NCBI GenBank assembly: GCA_963965975.1
Contig: OZ014413.1
Span: 1,118,501-1,182,500, forward strand
Direction: 5' to 3'
Source of the DNA: Xestospongia bergquistia
Lineage: Eukaryota; Porifera; Demospongiae; Haplosclerida; Petrosiidae
DNA length: 64,000 bases
The notes beneath the pieces are model-generated. The model was not told where the DNA came from. It worked only from the letters and a program-made list of their open reading frames with translations, and made no database searches. Positions 24,083 through 37,800 of the stretch are shown here, one piece after another. Both the position numbers and the translations under genes were made by a program. Every line of letters starts with the position of its first letter. The first letter of the stretch is position 1.

Positions 24083-26544
24083 ATAATCTGATCAAAACTA
24101 GACAAAAAAATAACATCCAATTAATTTGCTACTATTAATTATTAGATATATAGTATATACAAACTTACTGAAGATCACAGTATTAAGTTTGTGGTCCAAA
24201 TAACTTTATTAATTCAAATGTCTGCATTTATATAACATGCAACAATGATGAATAATATTAAATACACAAACAATATTAATAATACATTTTATGCTAAGAA
24301 AATAATTTTGTATTAGAATCATAAAATTACACATAACAAATACTAAGTTTATGCATCAATGAGTTATTGGTTTCTGCTTACTTGCTGGCCACTGTCAGTA
24401 GATTTATGCCTTTATATATAATATCTGCAGAAAATAGACAGATATAATATTATGTTATGTATATAATGAATCAGTTACTTGGTATACCATATCTATTAAT
24501 TCATAATTATATATTTTTGGTATGACTTAAACTCGTCATCCATATGCATATAACCCAATGCAATATTGATTTTAACAATTGGATATAGTATCAGTGATGT
24601 TTGTTTATTTTAATGAATATGATAAAACAATTCAAACAGTATTGATGTGTAACACAAGCATATAAATATACTTTACTTTCATGCATCAAATGAATGCAAC
24701 ACTATGAATATATGTTAAAGCTACCCCAAACTGAGCAATAACATATGAATTTTTTCTTTGCATTCACTTGTGACACAAGTTTAGAGGAATGTTTACTGAA
24801 TATTACATTACATCACAAGTCTATACCATATCGTATGACAAATCAATAATCCCATGTTAGGTAGTTGTTTAATTCAGCAAAATATTTAAAATCATAAACT
24901 GATACCATCATTTGGCAATCAGTCATAACTATAGTTTGTTTGGTCTATCACAGCATTATAGGTACTTTCAAAATATACATTTCTATATATAAATGTAGTA
25001 GAAACACACTCATTAATATAAATATACAATTATATTGCTGCATTTTAGGGTACAGGACTGGAACTTGCATGACATTTATTATGTCATAGTTTTGGCTTAC
25101 TCATTGAGCATCAGTGCTTGGTAGTAAGCAATTTTTTGGGGGGTGGGGAAAATAATTACATTGCTACAGCACATTGCAATGACTTATTATTTCTTGTACA
25201 ATCTTAATGCATAGTGACTTTAACAACTGCATATAGTAGAAACGATGTTTGTTTATTCAATTGAAACTATTAATATTACTATTATTAGGACATTAGGACT
25301 GGAATTTGACATTTATAATTATGTTATAGTTTTGGCTTACTCACTGACCATCAGTGCTTGGTAGTAAACAAGTTTTTTTTGGAGAGGGGGGGGGGGGGGG
25401 GGAAGGGAGGAGATAATTAGATTGCTACAGCACATTGCAACTATCTTGTACAACCTTAATGCATGGTGACTTTAACATCACAATTTATAATAACACCTTA
25501 ACAATAGTGTATTATGGTCTGACAATTTACCTCACTTAAGTAAATGTCATGTCATGGTTGTATTATTATAAATGGTAGAGCATTGATCAATCTGGTCAAG
25601 TGTAATTACACATATACATGTATGTAAGCTTTAAATTTTGCACAAGTGGGCCAGCTAACATGCATGTGCCAATGATCAAGAATGGTATTTAAGTATGCGT
25701 CAAAAAGACTGTGCAATTTAAATTATGTATGAACAACACAAACATACATGGCTTTATGTTAATAGTTTATACCCAGTAGAAAAATAGTGTCTTATACAAG
25801 TACGTATGCTTATATATTGAACTTATTATACATAAATGTAATAACTCTACTGAAATAAGGTTAATTGTTATAGTTTTTAGTTATAATGTATATAATCGAG
25901 TTTTCATGCTTTGATATACTCATTAAAAAGAGAACTTGCTATATAACTTATTGGTTTTGATTTACTCATAGCAAGTTTGTGACATATGTAGACATATACT
26001 TTATACAGTAAATTAATGCAATATTGATTTTTAACAATTGGATAGTATCAATTGTGTTTGTTTATTGAAATGAATATGATAAAACAATTCAAAGAATATT
26101 GCTATACAACATGAACATATAAATATATTTTACCTCCATGCTAGAATCACACAAATGTAACAAACTATGAATACTAAGTTATATAGTTACCCCAAACTGA
26201 GCAATAACACATGAATTTATTATCAATACCAATGATCACATGATTTATAAGAATGTTCATTAAATATATTACATTACTATAGTGTCAAGCAGGCCTGTTT
26301 ACTTGACATATACATATACAGGTTGCTGCATGGAGACTAGTACACTATATAACAAGTCATATACTGTATTGTGTGACTGTGAGTGTCAATAATCCTAATG
26401 ATAATTAGGTTTTTAATTAAAGTACTAATGAGAAATGATCAAGGTGTCACTCATTTTAAAGTAATTATTATCATATCTTTTATTCAATTATTTGTACATA
26501 GATTGGTTTATTCAGTATGACTATTATTAAATTTACTTAATTTT

Positions 26545-26589
<45 letters not shown>

Positions 26590-27778
26590 TTATAATTATG
26601 TATTAATTGTACAACTTTAACACTTTAAAAATTGACAATTAGTGATGCTTCTTAAATAATTGTCATAATTATCTGTTGCTATGTAAGACAAGCAGTCAAT
26701 ATACATTCTTTAACTATAGGTAACAATTAGCTTCTAACATTACAACACTATAGAGTACAGAGGTAACCTATATGGTTTCAAATCACAAATTGAAGTATAT
26801 ATGGAGCTTTTATACAGTCAAGTTTAAGACTTACAGCAACTACCTAAAGTTACATGAAAGACTACCAAAAAGAATAATAGTTAAAAATTATTGTTGACTA
26901 ACTAAACTTAGTTTCCATCTTAGTGATCAGGCAATAATATAACATATTTATTTAGATTCACCTCAAGTTGATATATTAATTAGAACTTAAAAAGAGAGTC
27001 AAATTTACAATGTTCCATATATGTAAAAAAGCATGGTATATATATATATATGCTGTGCTTTTTTTGTAAATATACATAAGCACATGTAAACATTATGAAT
27101 TGAGTCTCAGATATAAGCAGAATCAGTGGTAGTATGTTTGTTTATTTTGAGCATGTCATGCCTTTTTTGTGCATAGTATATAAATGATGCTCAAAATACA
27201 GACAAAGCTCCAAGATTTGATTTGCATTCAATGCAATTACAACACTTGGGACTACATCATAACATACCTTAATGTAACATATACACATATACCACTGGTA
27301 CTACTACTATACAATAAATAGATGTACAGGCTATATGTTGTAACTTGCTGTAACCTGTTGTACATTTTAAAACACACACACACACACACAATAGTCAGTT
27401 ATACTAACTGACTGACCAGCAATACAATTACCAATTGCCATGACTGATTTTATTTGTAAAGTAAATTTTGAACTGAGCATAATTGTAGACTTAATTATTA
27501 GCTTGCTTCTTTGCTTTCTAATAGTCTGTAAACTCTAATATTTTCAAGAGTAAACTTCAATGTCAATTAAAACGAAGGTGGTTTATTATTTAGTAAAGGC
27601 TAACTAAATTCATTATTATTGGTTGCTAAGCAAACACGAGTAAACAATTTCCTTTTAATGCACATGTGCATAATTGAAATAAAATTTGAATTTTGAAAAA
27701 GTAATGATTCAAAGTATATGATAGGTCAACACAATATAGAAGACTCAAACCCAATCTAGTAAAGCATAGGAATGAGAC
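24083..27778. other. Long non-coding stretch of block I
   Basis: 3.7 kb of AT-rich DNA without a supportable gene. It contains a run of about 17 G at 25386-25402, a TA repeat at about 26548-26585, and a CA repeat at 27372-27390. The whole stretch is present in block II at 34838-39600. Open frames in it are not shared between the two copies. Confidence 0.75.
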
Positions 27779-29202
27779 TCAAGATGTCACTCTAACATCA
27801 GACACACAAAAATGTAAACAGTCTGACTTTAAAAATCCAATATTAGAATGTCTATCAAATTGTAATTGAGAATGTGCCACAAATTGTGGTACACCCAAAC
27901 CACTCTCCGCCAAATCCTGATTCAGGACACGCCCACTAATTTCCAAAGGGACATCTCGTGAGAACGGTATCTCGTGTTCAATGTGATCCTTATCAGCATA
28001 CTGGTTTAATAGCCGTATATAGACAGTGCCACAAAATGGCCAGACAAGATCATCATCAAACTCACCCTTCATTAAGTTTGCATAAACTGACACATGAGTC
28101 CTATCTCCTTCATCTGAGCCATTACAATCAATGCTAATGCACATTTTATAACCAAGACTATGAGTATAAAATGGCTGACTAAACCATTGTTTTGATGTTC
28201 TTTTGTGTTCATTGAAATGATGCACAATAAAATTATATGGCAATGATGAAACTGACGACTTTAGCCTCGCCATTTCTAGCTTTATATCATCAGTGTCTTC
28301 TTTTAATGAGGTAACTTGTTTTTTGAGTTTAGTAATCTCTTCTTCTCGAGAGGAAAGTTGGTGTTTTAAAATGTTAATTTCTCTTTCTTTCGTTTCCAAA
28401 CGTTTTTCAAATTCTCTTTCCGTTGATGTTTTGTTCATTGATTGTTGTTGTAGTAACAAATTCTTTACTAAATCTGTTACTAGTGCTAAATGGAGGTGTG
28501 TCTCCTCACGTAAATGTTTCTCAAAATCACTAGCATTGCATGTGGTATTACAACCAATAAACTTGAACTCACACTCGACTCTCCGTTTTATACAATTTTT
28601 TAAGTGATTTTGTAATTCTTTTCTTGGCATATCATTGACCCCACACTCATTGGGACAAGGGGTAGGATATCCCTCACAAACAGCCCAATGTCGATTTGGT
28701 ATGTCTTCATAAATTCCTTTATAGGGACAGAATTTACAGGTATAAGGACGTCGTTGACAATGATTAATCTTGTGATCTTCAAGAGAGCTCAAAGCAATCT
28801 CTTGTCCACAGTTGTAAGGACAAAAAACCAGCACATATTGACAATCACCTTTAGATGGATCTATGTGATCAGGTAATGCTGATAAAACCCCCGTCCAAGG
28901 ACATCCATTTTCAAACTGTGGACATCTCAACTTAAGAGCACTGACCTTACGTTCTTGCATCCTATTCACCATTGTTTTGAAGTTGCTACGGCAACAAAGT
29001 GGGCATTTTCCACCCCTAGTGGCGATATCGTTAATACAGGAGTAACAGTAATGAGCCCCACAACAATCAGTGAGAAAAGGTCTACGAAATATGAGATGAC
29101 AAATGGGACAAGTTAAGTCCGAGAGTTCTTCTTCAGTTGCTAGGAAAATGTAGTCATATCCGCCATAATTATGAGGAGGTGTGGTCTCCTTGATGAACAA
29201 AT
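27779..29202 (-). CDS. RING-TRAF-MATH protein, copy 2 (main exon open)
   Basis: This exon is an uninterrupted frame of about 474 codons from the acceptor at 29203/29204 to the stop at 27779. It carries a C3HC4 RING (CPICHLIF, CCGAHYCYSC, CPLC), two or more TRAF-type zinc fingers, a coiled coil (KEREINILKHQLSSREEEI) and a MATH domain. It would act as a trimeric cytoplasmic ubiquitin ligase or adaptor downstream of receptors. It differs from copy 3 by only a dozen or so residues. Its matching proline-rich first exon (29711-30204) is truncated and out of frame, and no ATG lies at the start of the RING exon, so either it has acquired another start or it is a young pseudogene with an intact main exon. 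The first ATG inside the frame is within the RING-to-zinc-finger junction. Confidence 0.65.
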
Positions 29203-29710
29203 CTACATGTATATCAACAAATGATAAATTAACTAATAAATATTAAAATGTGTGCATATGTTAAAAATATATGTACATGTAAATACACAAGTACATGTAT
29301 GTAGACATGTACTTTATATAGTCTCATTGAAAACAAAAGTCTATCTATTGATGTGATAATTCAAGAGATACTAGTAACAGTGTTCATAGCTAATGTGTTA
29401 TGTCAACAAGAACTATTTGTAAATTAGTTTCACTAAACAAGGAAAGGCTATTATTATGATCATCAAATTTTAAACAAATTCCTTACCTCGTCAGAACATA
29501 CTATCACACTTCTTATTAACATTATATATGTACTATAACATAACTAGGGTATTTCCATATAGACATTACAATACATACATATACATATACATGTAGAGTA
29601 AACAATAACATTGTATTACATAAACATCTTCAATTATTACAACTATGTAAATAAAGAGCTTCTACTCCAGAATATATTCGTATATATAAACATTTATTAA
29701 CAGTACTTAC

Positions 29711-30204
29711 CATCTTCTTTTAATTTCTCCGTAGTTGGCAAAACTGATCGTTTCTGGGTATCAATCATCTGACTTGGGCTAGAGTAGTGACGCTGTAACA
29801 TGTGATCCTCATCCTCTTCCTCCTCTATATGTTATATGTTGGAAAACTCATGCTAGCTGTGAGGCACTTTGATTCATTTTATGCATGGCAGGAGGGGTCT
29901 CACCTCTGGCTTTTACTAACAACAATGGACTACCCTGACCAGGAGGGATCTGTACCTGAGAGAAAGGAGGAGCTCCATCTGGTTGGCCAGTCCCAGGAGC
30001 AACAGAAGCAGAACATACATAAGGTTGCCCCTGGTAATGAATTGATAACCAACTGGAATAGCATTAGGTGTGGCTTGAGAATGACATACAGGAACTGGTA
30101 CATTGGAATGAGGAATATAGGGACTAGCATTGGCTTCATGCTCTGCCCCCTAGGAGTGACTGGGCTTAAACCAAAATTAGATGGATACAATGCAATAACC
30201 AGTT
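29711..30204 (-). pseudogene. Decayed first exon of TRAF copy 2
   Basis: Similar to 41540-42090, the 3' part of the proline-rich first exon of TRAF copy 3, and keeps the same donor (gtaagtac) at 29710. Several insertions and deletions break the frame (for example an interval around the EEEEDEDHML region is missing), and similarity stops at about 30204, so the start codon and roughly the first third of the exon are lost. Confidence 0.85.
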
Positions 30205-30633
30205 ATTAACCATGCCCAGATTATTAAATTTTGCCCCATGTATATTGTCTAGCTATAATCATCTGTTGTCTGGTATAGTCTCATTATAAGGTACTAGCTT
30301 AACTTCCTTCTGTACATGACACCACTTTGGCAAACATCTTAATTGTACTGAAAGTAAGCCTGTTTAGGCTTGCAAGTTGCAAGAACAACTTAATTCAGTA
30401 CTGCATAATGACAATCTCGCTGTGTACATCACAGTAGGTACTGAGCCTGACATAGTAGATGCTGTCATGTGGCATACTATCTTAATCAATGATTATTTTT
30501 TAAGTATATAAATGTTACTGACTCAAAGAATATTACATATAGATCTCCCAGTAGCCAGCTGGTAAAGAGTTTCTTAGTAAAAAGGTCAGTTATAATATAT
30601 AAAACTAACTATTGAAATAAATGTTTTCTAGCT

Positions 30634-30690
<57 letters not shown>

Positions 30691-30899
30691 AAAGATATAG
30701 CAAATATAAACTGTATATAAGTAGTATTTATAACATACTAAGTTATTCATATGCAGCTTCATACTATAGCTAATAGCAACTGTACAATTAATACTAACTA
30801 AGTAAAACGTTTTTTAACTGTATATTATACAAACACCCAATCACTATACATCAAGTAGAGATTACCAGTCAATAATAACTGATATGCTATATTACAGGA
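30205..30899. other. Spacer between duplicated blocks
   Basis: AT-rich, with a 48-base TA repeat at about 30638-30685. No gene seen. It marks the junction between block I and the 3' end of gene B, which is not similar to the 3' end of gene A. Confidence 0.7.
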
Positions 30900-33800
30900 T
30901 CAGTTCATTTGTAATTTCATTCCCTCTTCAATCAAGTCCATTCGAATGGCTCCAGCAGCCTTCTCTAAAGCACCTTTTATTTCAATGCAGGATATTAAGA
31001 ACTTGCTGCAGTGGTCCTCTAATTCATGATGTGTTTTTAGGAACACAATACTTGCTTTAAATTCATCTATGATACCATCAATGGAAGGCGACTGTTGGAC
31101 CCCTTTGTTGATTAGATTAGATGAAAACATCTTACTAGCTAGGGCCTTGAGGCATTCTTGATTTGATGTACACATTCTCAATTGATCATGGTGCTCATTA
31201 AGAACTTTTTCTATTGAACGTCTCAGTTTTGTAACATCAATAGCTAAATTATAAAAAAATTCTATTATTACTTCATGACAATATGAAACTAAATGACAAA
31301 TATAAATAATACAAGTGCAACTTTTTAGGGTAACTGATTAGAACACTTATTCCTATGTAGTTGGTTATTATAATGAAAGTTTCTCTCCTATCTTATTAAC
31401 AGACCGATCATGTACCCGGGGTGGACTTGTGGTAATCTTATATGTATATCCAGATAGAACAACAGAATATGTTTAGCCATTCCATCTGGGTACAAGACTA
31501 GACTTGTGTTATGACTGATTTAGCCTTGTACTAAAATTTTCTAATTAGTTTCTAATTTGTTTAACCTTTTTATCTTACCTTCTTCATCATGTCCATTGTG
31601 ACAAGTTGTGATGTCAGGACGCTGTTGACTTGTTGTGGTATTTTCAAGAGACTGTGGGCTTGCTTCTGCACTATTACCTATTTTTATTTATAATATGGAG
31701 TCACAAGTCATTGGCCTAATTTTATATGTCATTTTTAACTGTCACATACAGCAAGTATACATCTCAGGTGGCCTAAAACTTGCATGGTTCACTTCATTTC
31801 ATGCATGCAGACAGTAAAATTATATCTATCTCGTATTATACATAATTATTAAGTGTAATTATATGATATATACATGCATGGATGTACCAGTTGATGTGTC
31901 AGGATTACCGCCCTTGGGTTCCCCATTGGAGCTCTAGATAAGAAATTACAATTTTCAATAGATACAATATTGAAGACTCATGTCTTACCCATTCACTAAA
32001 CTGCTTGTAGGAACAAACTTTTTTTATTATAAAAAGTACCAGTGAACATACATGCTGTTACTGATTGAAACTTACCTTGAATATCCAATCGTCTAGCTAA
32101 CACATTAAACTTAATCTGTGGATGTATCTCTAGTAATGATCCTTCCTCTTCAAAAACATTGTGAAGTTTCATTAGTTTTTTAGCTAACTCTGATTTCGTT
32201 GAAGTTGGATTCAGTTCACGTTCTTCTTTCAACCAATGATTCATCATATTATGAACTATTTTCCATTTTTCAACAGATGATTGAAAATCTAATGGGACAC
32301 GAAACTCTGACGCAAATGCACAAAGTGCAATTGAAGGATATTTTTCTATTTCTCTTGACAATGTAACAAAATCGTAATCTTCTTCATTAATAACTAAAAA
32401 AGTAAATAAATGCAAAAGTCAATAAAAAAATTAAGTTTTAAACCTTTCTTCAGCAAATAGTCATGATCTATTGGGTTCTACAAAAAAGTTAATGGTGATT
32501 TTATAACAATGCAATATTTTTACCTCGGTTAATGCTTTGTTCCATGCTCTGACTTGATGGTCCAAAATGCCTGCTTTAAAACAGTCATGACATAAATACT
32601 CATCAGGAAGTGTGTGACGTAAATGATAAATGTTGTAGGGGACTTTAGTATAATCATCATTTTTGCAAAGAACTTGAAAATTATACTGATGTTATGCTTT
32701 TTATCAACCGACAATTCTTCTACTACTGCTGCACAGGTACTTATTATATGAGAACACAGCTTTTCAATGACACTTTTATCTTCTGTGTCAGCAATTTTAA
32801 ACTCAATTATGTCTCCTTGGCATATTATACTGAGTAAAGCTTCTGAAGGTTTTATACGAATATGTGTCACATTTACTTCTTCTTTTAGCTCAAGATGAGC
32901 TTCTAAACCATTATTTAAAAGCTTTGCAACAATGGCCACTTCAATATTTACAATAGGTGACATAATGTCAATACATAAATGAACTGCATGATAAGATAAA
33001 TGCTTAACAGGCTCACCATTCCTAACTGATGGAATGTAATAGCATTCATTAGAATTGGTCTCAACATTTGTAGCAACTTGAGACGTTTTTAGCTTAACAG
33101 CGAAATTGGCTGACAATAATACATTCATAAATAATGCTGTTTGTACAAAAAAATGACTAGCTACCTCTTCAGTAACAATGCCATGTCTAATTAGTTCATT
33201 ATCACTTTCACGAGGTGCAGAAGAACTAAATAATTTATCTAACCTCTTAATAAACTCAATTGGCTTAATAACAATGAGTGATGGTAGTGGTGAGTACTTT
33301 ATCTTTTTGATGTAGAAAATACTTCCAAAAGAAGAAAAGAACTTACAAAAATCGTCAAGTTCATGCTTTTCAAATTTAAACAGTTGGGAACTTGCTAGTT
33401 CGCGAAAATGCATGTCATCAATAATCACTGAACCATCATTACCCATAACATCAAGAGCTCCGCGAAGGAATACCCACGACAATGGTATGTTTCTTACATT
33501 TTGTTTTAACATTAACTTATTAAAATGCTCAAACACATTTTTTTTGCTGTCATCTGCTGTAGAGTTAAATACAACAGGATCATAATCAATGTAGGAATCT
33601 ACTCCAATTTGTTTAGCTGCATGTTCGCATTCTTTTGTTAAATCAGTTTCTAGCTTACCATCGCGAGCTGAGCAATTAACAACAACTGAGCAAATGTCCA
33701 ATCTACGATCATTGCTATCTTGTGAGAGAATTTTGCATGAATGGAGTAGATAATGCAGACGTGATCTCCACATCATCTCCTTAGAGCCATCAATGTTGTC

Positions 33801-34837
33801 AAGGGGCTTGTGAAGGTTTGGTACATCTTGCTGAAGATCCACTAGTAAACACATACATCCATTAGTAAAGCAACCATTATAGCATTTTAAAAATGATGAT
33901 AAAGCTTTATTAACAGAAACATCCCATATATTTACAAAGGATATGCCATCCTTTATGTCATCTTTTGAAAAACTGGCATCTAATTTGCATTCCTGTGCAA
34001 ACTTAACAAAAAGCTTAAAATACTCGTCAAAAGAGGAGTTATCACTTATCTTAACTCCATCAAGCATACTGACATCTAAATTGTCTATATTTTTATGTAA
34101 ACCAGAAAGTAAAGCATAGTGACACGCAGTCACTGTTTTGACGCGAGTGCAAGACAAGTTTGGTCGCGTTGTGCAAAATCCAGGACCATACGCAACAAAT
34201 TGGCCATAACCAAACCCATCAATGCCATCAAGTAAGCCTTCCTGATCAATGTCTGTACTAGCATCATTTGGAATGTCACTTCTAGCGCCTTTAGAAAAAA
34301 ACTCGAGAAAAACTTTTTTTTGATCACTTACAATTGGAAGACCACCAATAACAGGAAAAAATGGTAATATTGGCACTGTTTTTTGGTGATTCTTCAGCAG
34401 TTTTTGGACCTGACCTAAAAATTTAAAAAAATACCAATGTATTTTTTCAATTGAAGTACAATATTATATATTTGCAAATAATATCTATGATGTTATCAGT
34501 GTCTTAGATTTAGAATCAATATAACAAATTCTGGATGCAGCTCTTCTATACATACTTTCTTTATTAGGTATGCACTTTCATTAAACAAAGCTATAGAACA
34601 TGTACATGCTGCACTCACAAAGGCTTGCAATTCTTGTCTGGAAACTGTATAATCTAAGGACAAAGTCTTTTGGATTTAAAGCAACAGCACAAACACAAAA
34701 CTTTAATTGGGACTGTGCATGTGAAGAGTGTGTACCATGATGCATTAATTTTTATATTGCATGATTGATCAATAAAAAATATACACAACAAAAAAGATCT
34801 AGTTACTTTCTGCAATGACTTGGGCCGCCATTGTCAT
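30900..34837 (-). pseudogene. Roc-COR-like protein (paralogue B), one frameshift
   Basis: Eight exons parallel to gene A: 34837-34807, 34414-32524, 32477-32444, 32393-32076, 32017-31989, 31932-31887, 31677-31579 and 31243-30900. The sum is 2792 bases, one short of a multiple of three. Comparison with gene A places a one-base loss near 32685-32692 (KHNI then SIIFKFF instead of the shared frame), after which the exon runs in the wrong frame to a stop at 32529. The shared parts are the Roc-like segment (FVNIWDVS), COR-like segment (IPLSWVFLRGALD) and death-fold-like domain (WLKEERELN, SELAKKLMKL). The last exon is different from gene A: a helical domain of about 114 residues (LINKGVQQSPSIDGIIDEF) of no family I can name, possibly CARD-like. 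Either a recent pseudogene or a sequencing/assembly error in an A/T run. Without the shift it would encode 930 residues. Confidence 0.75.
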
Positions 34838-37800
34838 ATAATCTGATCAAAACTAGACAAAAAAATAACATCCAATTAATTTGCTACTATTAATTATTAG
34901 ATATATAGTATATACAAACTTACTGAAGATCACAGTATTAAGTTCGTGGTCCAAATAACTTTAATAATTTAAACGTCTGCATTTATATAACATGCAGCAA
35001 TGATGAATAATATTAAATACACAAACAATATTAATAATACATTTTATGCTAAGAAAATAATTTTGTATTAGAATCATAAAATTACACATAACAAATACTA
35101 AGTTTATGCATCAATGAGTTATTGGTTTCTTCTTACTTGCTGGCCACTGTCAGTAGATTTATGCCTTTAATATAATATCTGCAGAAAATAGACAGATATA
35201 ACTACATATATATAATGAATCAGTTACTTGGTATACCATATCTATTAATTCACAATTATATATTTTTGGTATGACTTAAAGTTATCACCCATATGCATAT
35301 AACCCAATGCAATATTGATTTTAACAATTGGATATAGTATCAATGATGTTTGTTTATTTTAATGAATATGATAAAACAATTCAAACAGTATTGCTGTGTA
35401 ACACAAGCATACAAATATACTTTACTTCCATGTATCAAATGAATGCAACAACACTCTATGAATATATGTTAAAGTTACCCCAAACTGAGCAATAACATAT
35501 GAACTGTTTCTTTACTTGCACTTGTGACACAAGTGTTTACTGAATATTACATTACATCACAAAGTCTATATACCATGCTGTATGACACATTGATAATCCC
35601 ATGTTAGGTAGGTGTATAATTCAGCAAAATATTTAAAAATCATAAGCTTACGGCATAATTTGGCAATCAGTCATAACTATAGTTTGTTTGGTCTATCACA
35701 GCATTAGTTACTTTCAAAATATACATTTCTATAAATGTAGTAGAAACACACTTATTAATATAAATATACAATTATATTGCTTCATTTTAGGGCGCAGGAC
35801 TGGAATTTGACATTTATAATTATGTTATAGTTTTGGCTTACTCACTGACCATCAGTGCTTGGTAGTAAACAAGTTTTTTTTGGAGGAGGGGGGAGATAAT
35901 TAGATTGCTACAGCACATTGTAACTACTTACTATTTCTTATACAACCTTAATGCATGGTGACTTTAACATTACAATTAATAATAACACCTTAACAATAGT
36001 GTAATATGGTCTGACAATTTACCTCACCTAAGTAAATCTCATGTCATGGTTGTATTATTATAAATGGTAGAGCATTGATCAATCTGGTCAAGTGTAATTA
36101 CACATATACATGTATGTAAGCTTTAAATTTTGCACAAGTGGGCCAGCTAACATGCATGTGCCAATGATCAAGAATGGTATTTACGTATGCGTCAAAAAGA
36201 CTGTGCAATTTAAATTATGTATGAACAACACAAACATACATGGCTTTATGTTAATAGTTTATACCGAAAATAGTGTCTTATACAAGTACGTATGCTTATA
36301 TATTGAACTTATTATACACAAATGTAATAGCTCTACTGAAATTGTAGGTTAATTGTTATAGTTTTTAGTTATAATGTATATAATTGAGTTTTCATGCTTT
36401 GATATACTCATTAAAAAGAGAACTTGCTATATAACTTATTGGTTTTGATTTACTCATAACAAGTTTGTGACATATGTAGACATATACTTTATACAGTAAA
36501 ATAATGCAATATTGATTTTTAACAATTGGATAGTATCAATTGTGTTTGTTTATTAAAATGAATATGATAAAACAATTCAAAGAATATTGCTATACAACAT
36601 AAACATATAAATATATTTTATCTCCATGCTAGAATCACACAAATGTAACAAACTATGAATACTAAGTTATATAGTTACCCCAAACTGAGCAATAACACTA
36701 ACACATGAATTTATTATCAATACCAATGATCACATGATTTATAAGAATGTTCATTAAATATATTACATTACTATAGTGTCAAGCAGGTCTGTATACTTGA
36801 CATATACATATACAGGTTGCTGGAGACTAGTACACTATATAACAAGTCATATACTGTATTGTGTGACTGTGAGTGTCAATAATCCTAATGATAATTAGGT
36901 TTTTAATTAAAGTACTAATGAGAAATGATCAAGGTGTCACTCATTTTAAAGTAATTATTATCATATCTTTTATTCAATTACTTGTGCAAAACCTATAGAT
37001 TGGTTTATTCCGTATAAGTATTATAAAATTTACTTAACTTTTATATAAATATATATAATTATATATATGTATTTATAATTATGTATTAATTGTACAACTT
37101 TAACACTTTAAAAATTGACAATTAGTGATGCTTCTTAAATAATTGTTATAATTATCTGCTGCTGTGTAAGATGAAGAGTCACATTCTTTGACTATAGGTA
37201 ACACAACCAAACAAACATTATTAGTTATGCTTGCAACTCAACAGCAATAGTACACAATTATAAATATTAGTTTCTTATAAACTATTGCTTTACTGACACT
37301 ATTAAGTACAGAGATAAAGTGGATGGTCATGGTTTTAATTTCATATCACAAATTGAAGTGTATATAGCTTTCCTGTTGCTATAAAACGCAAGTGTAATGA
37401 TCTTAAAATCACATAAGCAAATAATGTCATGTCATAGTTTTATAATTATGGTGAAGCATTGATCTGGTGAATTGTAATTATACATACATATATATAAATT
37501 TGTATAAACTGGTAAGTCATTTGTATGCCAATGTTTAAATGTATTATAAATCAAAAAGAATATGCAATATAAATAATGCAAACATACTTGGCTTTGCCTT
37601 AATAGTTTGCTATCAGCCAAAACACAGTGTCATAATGTTAATTGTTAGTTCTATTGCATATAATATGATAAATTGTAATGTGCATGATTTCACTATAGTC
37701 AAACAATACTCAAATGTGTCAATCAAGTTTGCTTGTTTTGCAGTCATTAAAAGTGATGGACCTTGCCACAATTAATTTATTGAAAGCAAATTGGGTTAAC

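Larger units (their letters stand above)
20875..30204. repeat. Segmental duplication, block I
   Basis: A block holding death-domain gene A (from exon 20931-20875 upward), 3.7 kb of non-coding DNA, TRAF copy 2 and the remains of its first exon. It matches block II (about 31579 to 42100) in the same order and orientation. Similarity is patchy in the gene A exons, high in its first intron, and very high from about 25990 to 29490. Confidence 0.85.

Noticed and set aside
36110-36352. 80-codon frame in non-coding block II
   Set aside because: The matching block I sequence (25620-25860) has an in-frame stop, so coding is not conserved.
37539-37775. 78-codon frame in the unique 37.2-37.8 kb segment
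   Set aside because: Low-complexity, no recognisable domain, no counterpart to compare.
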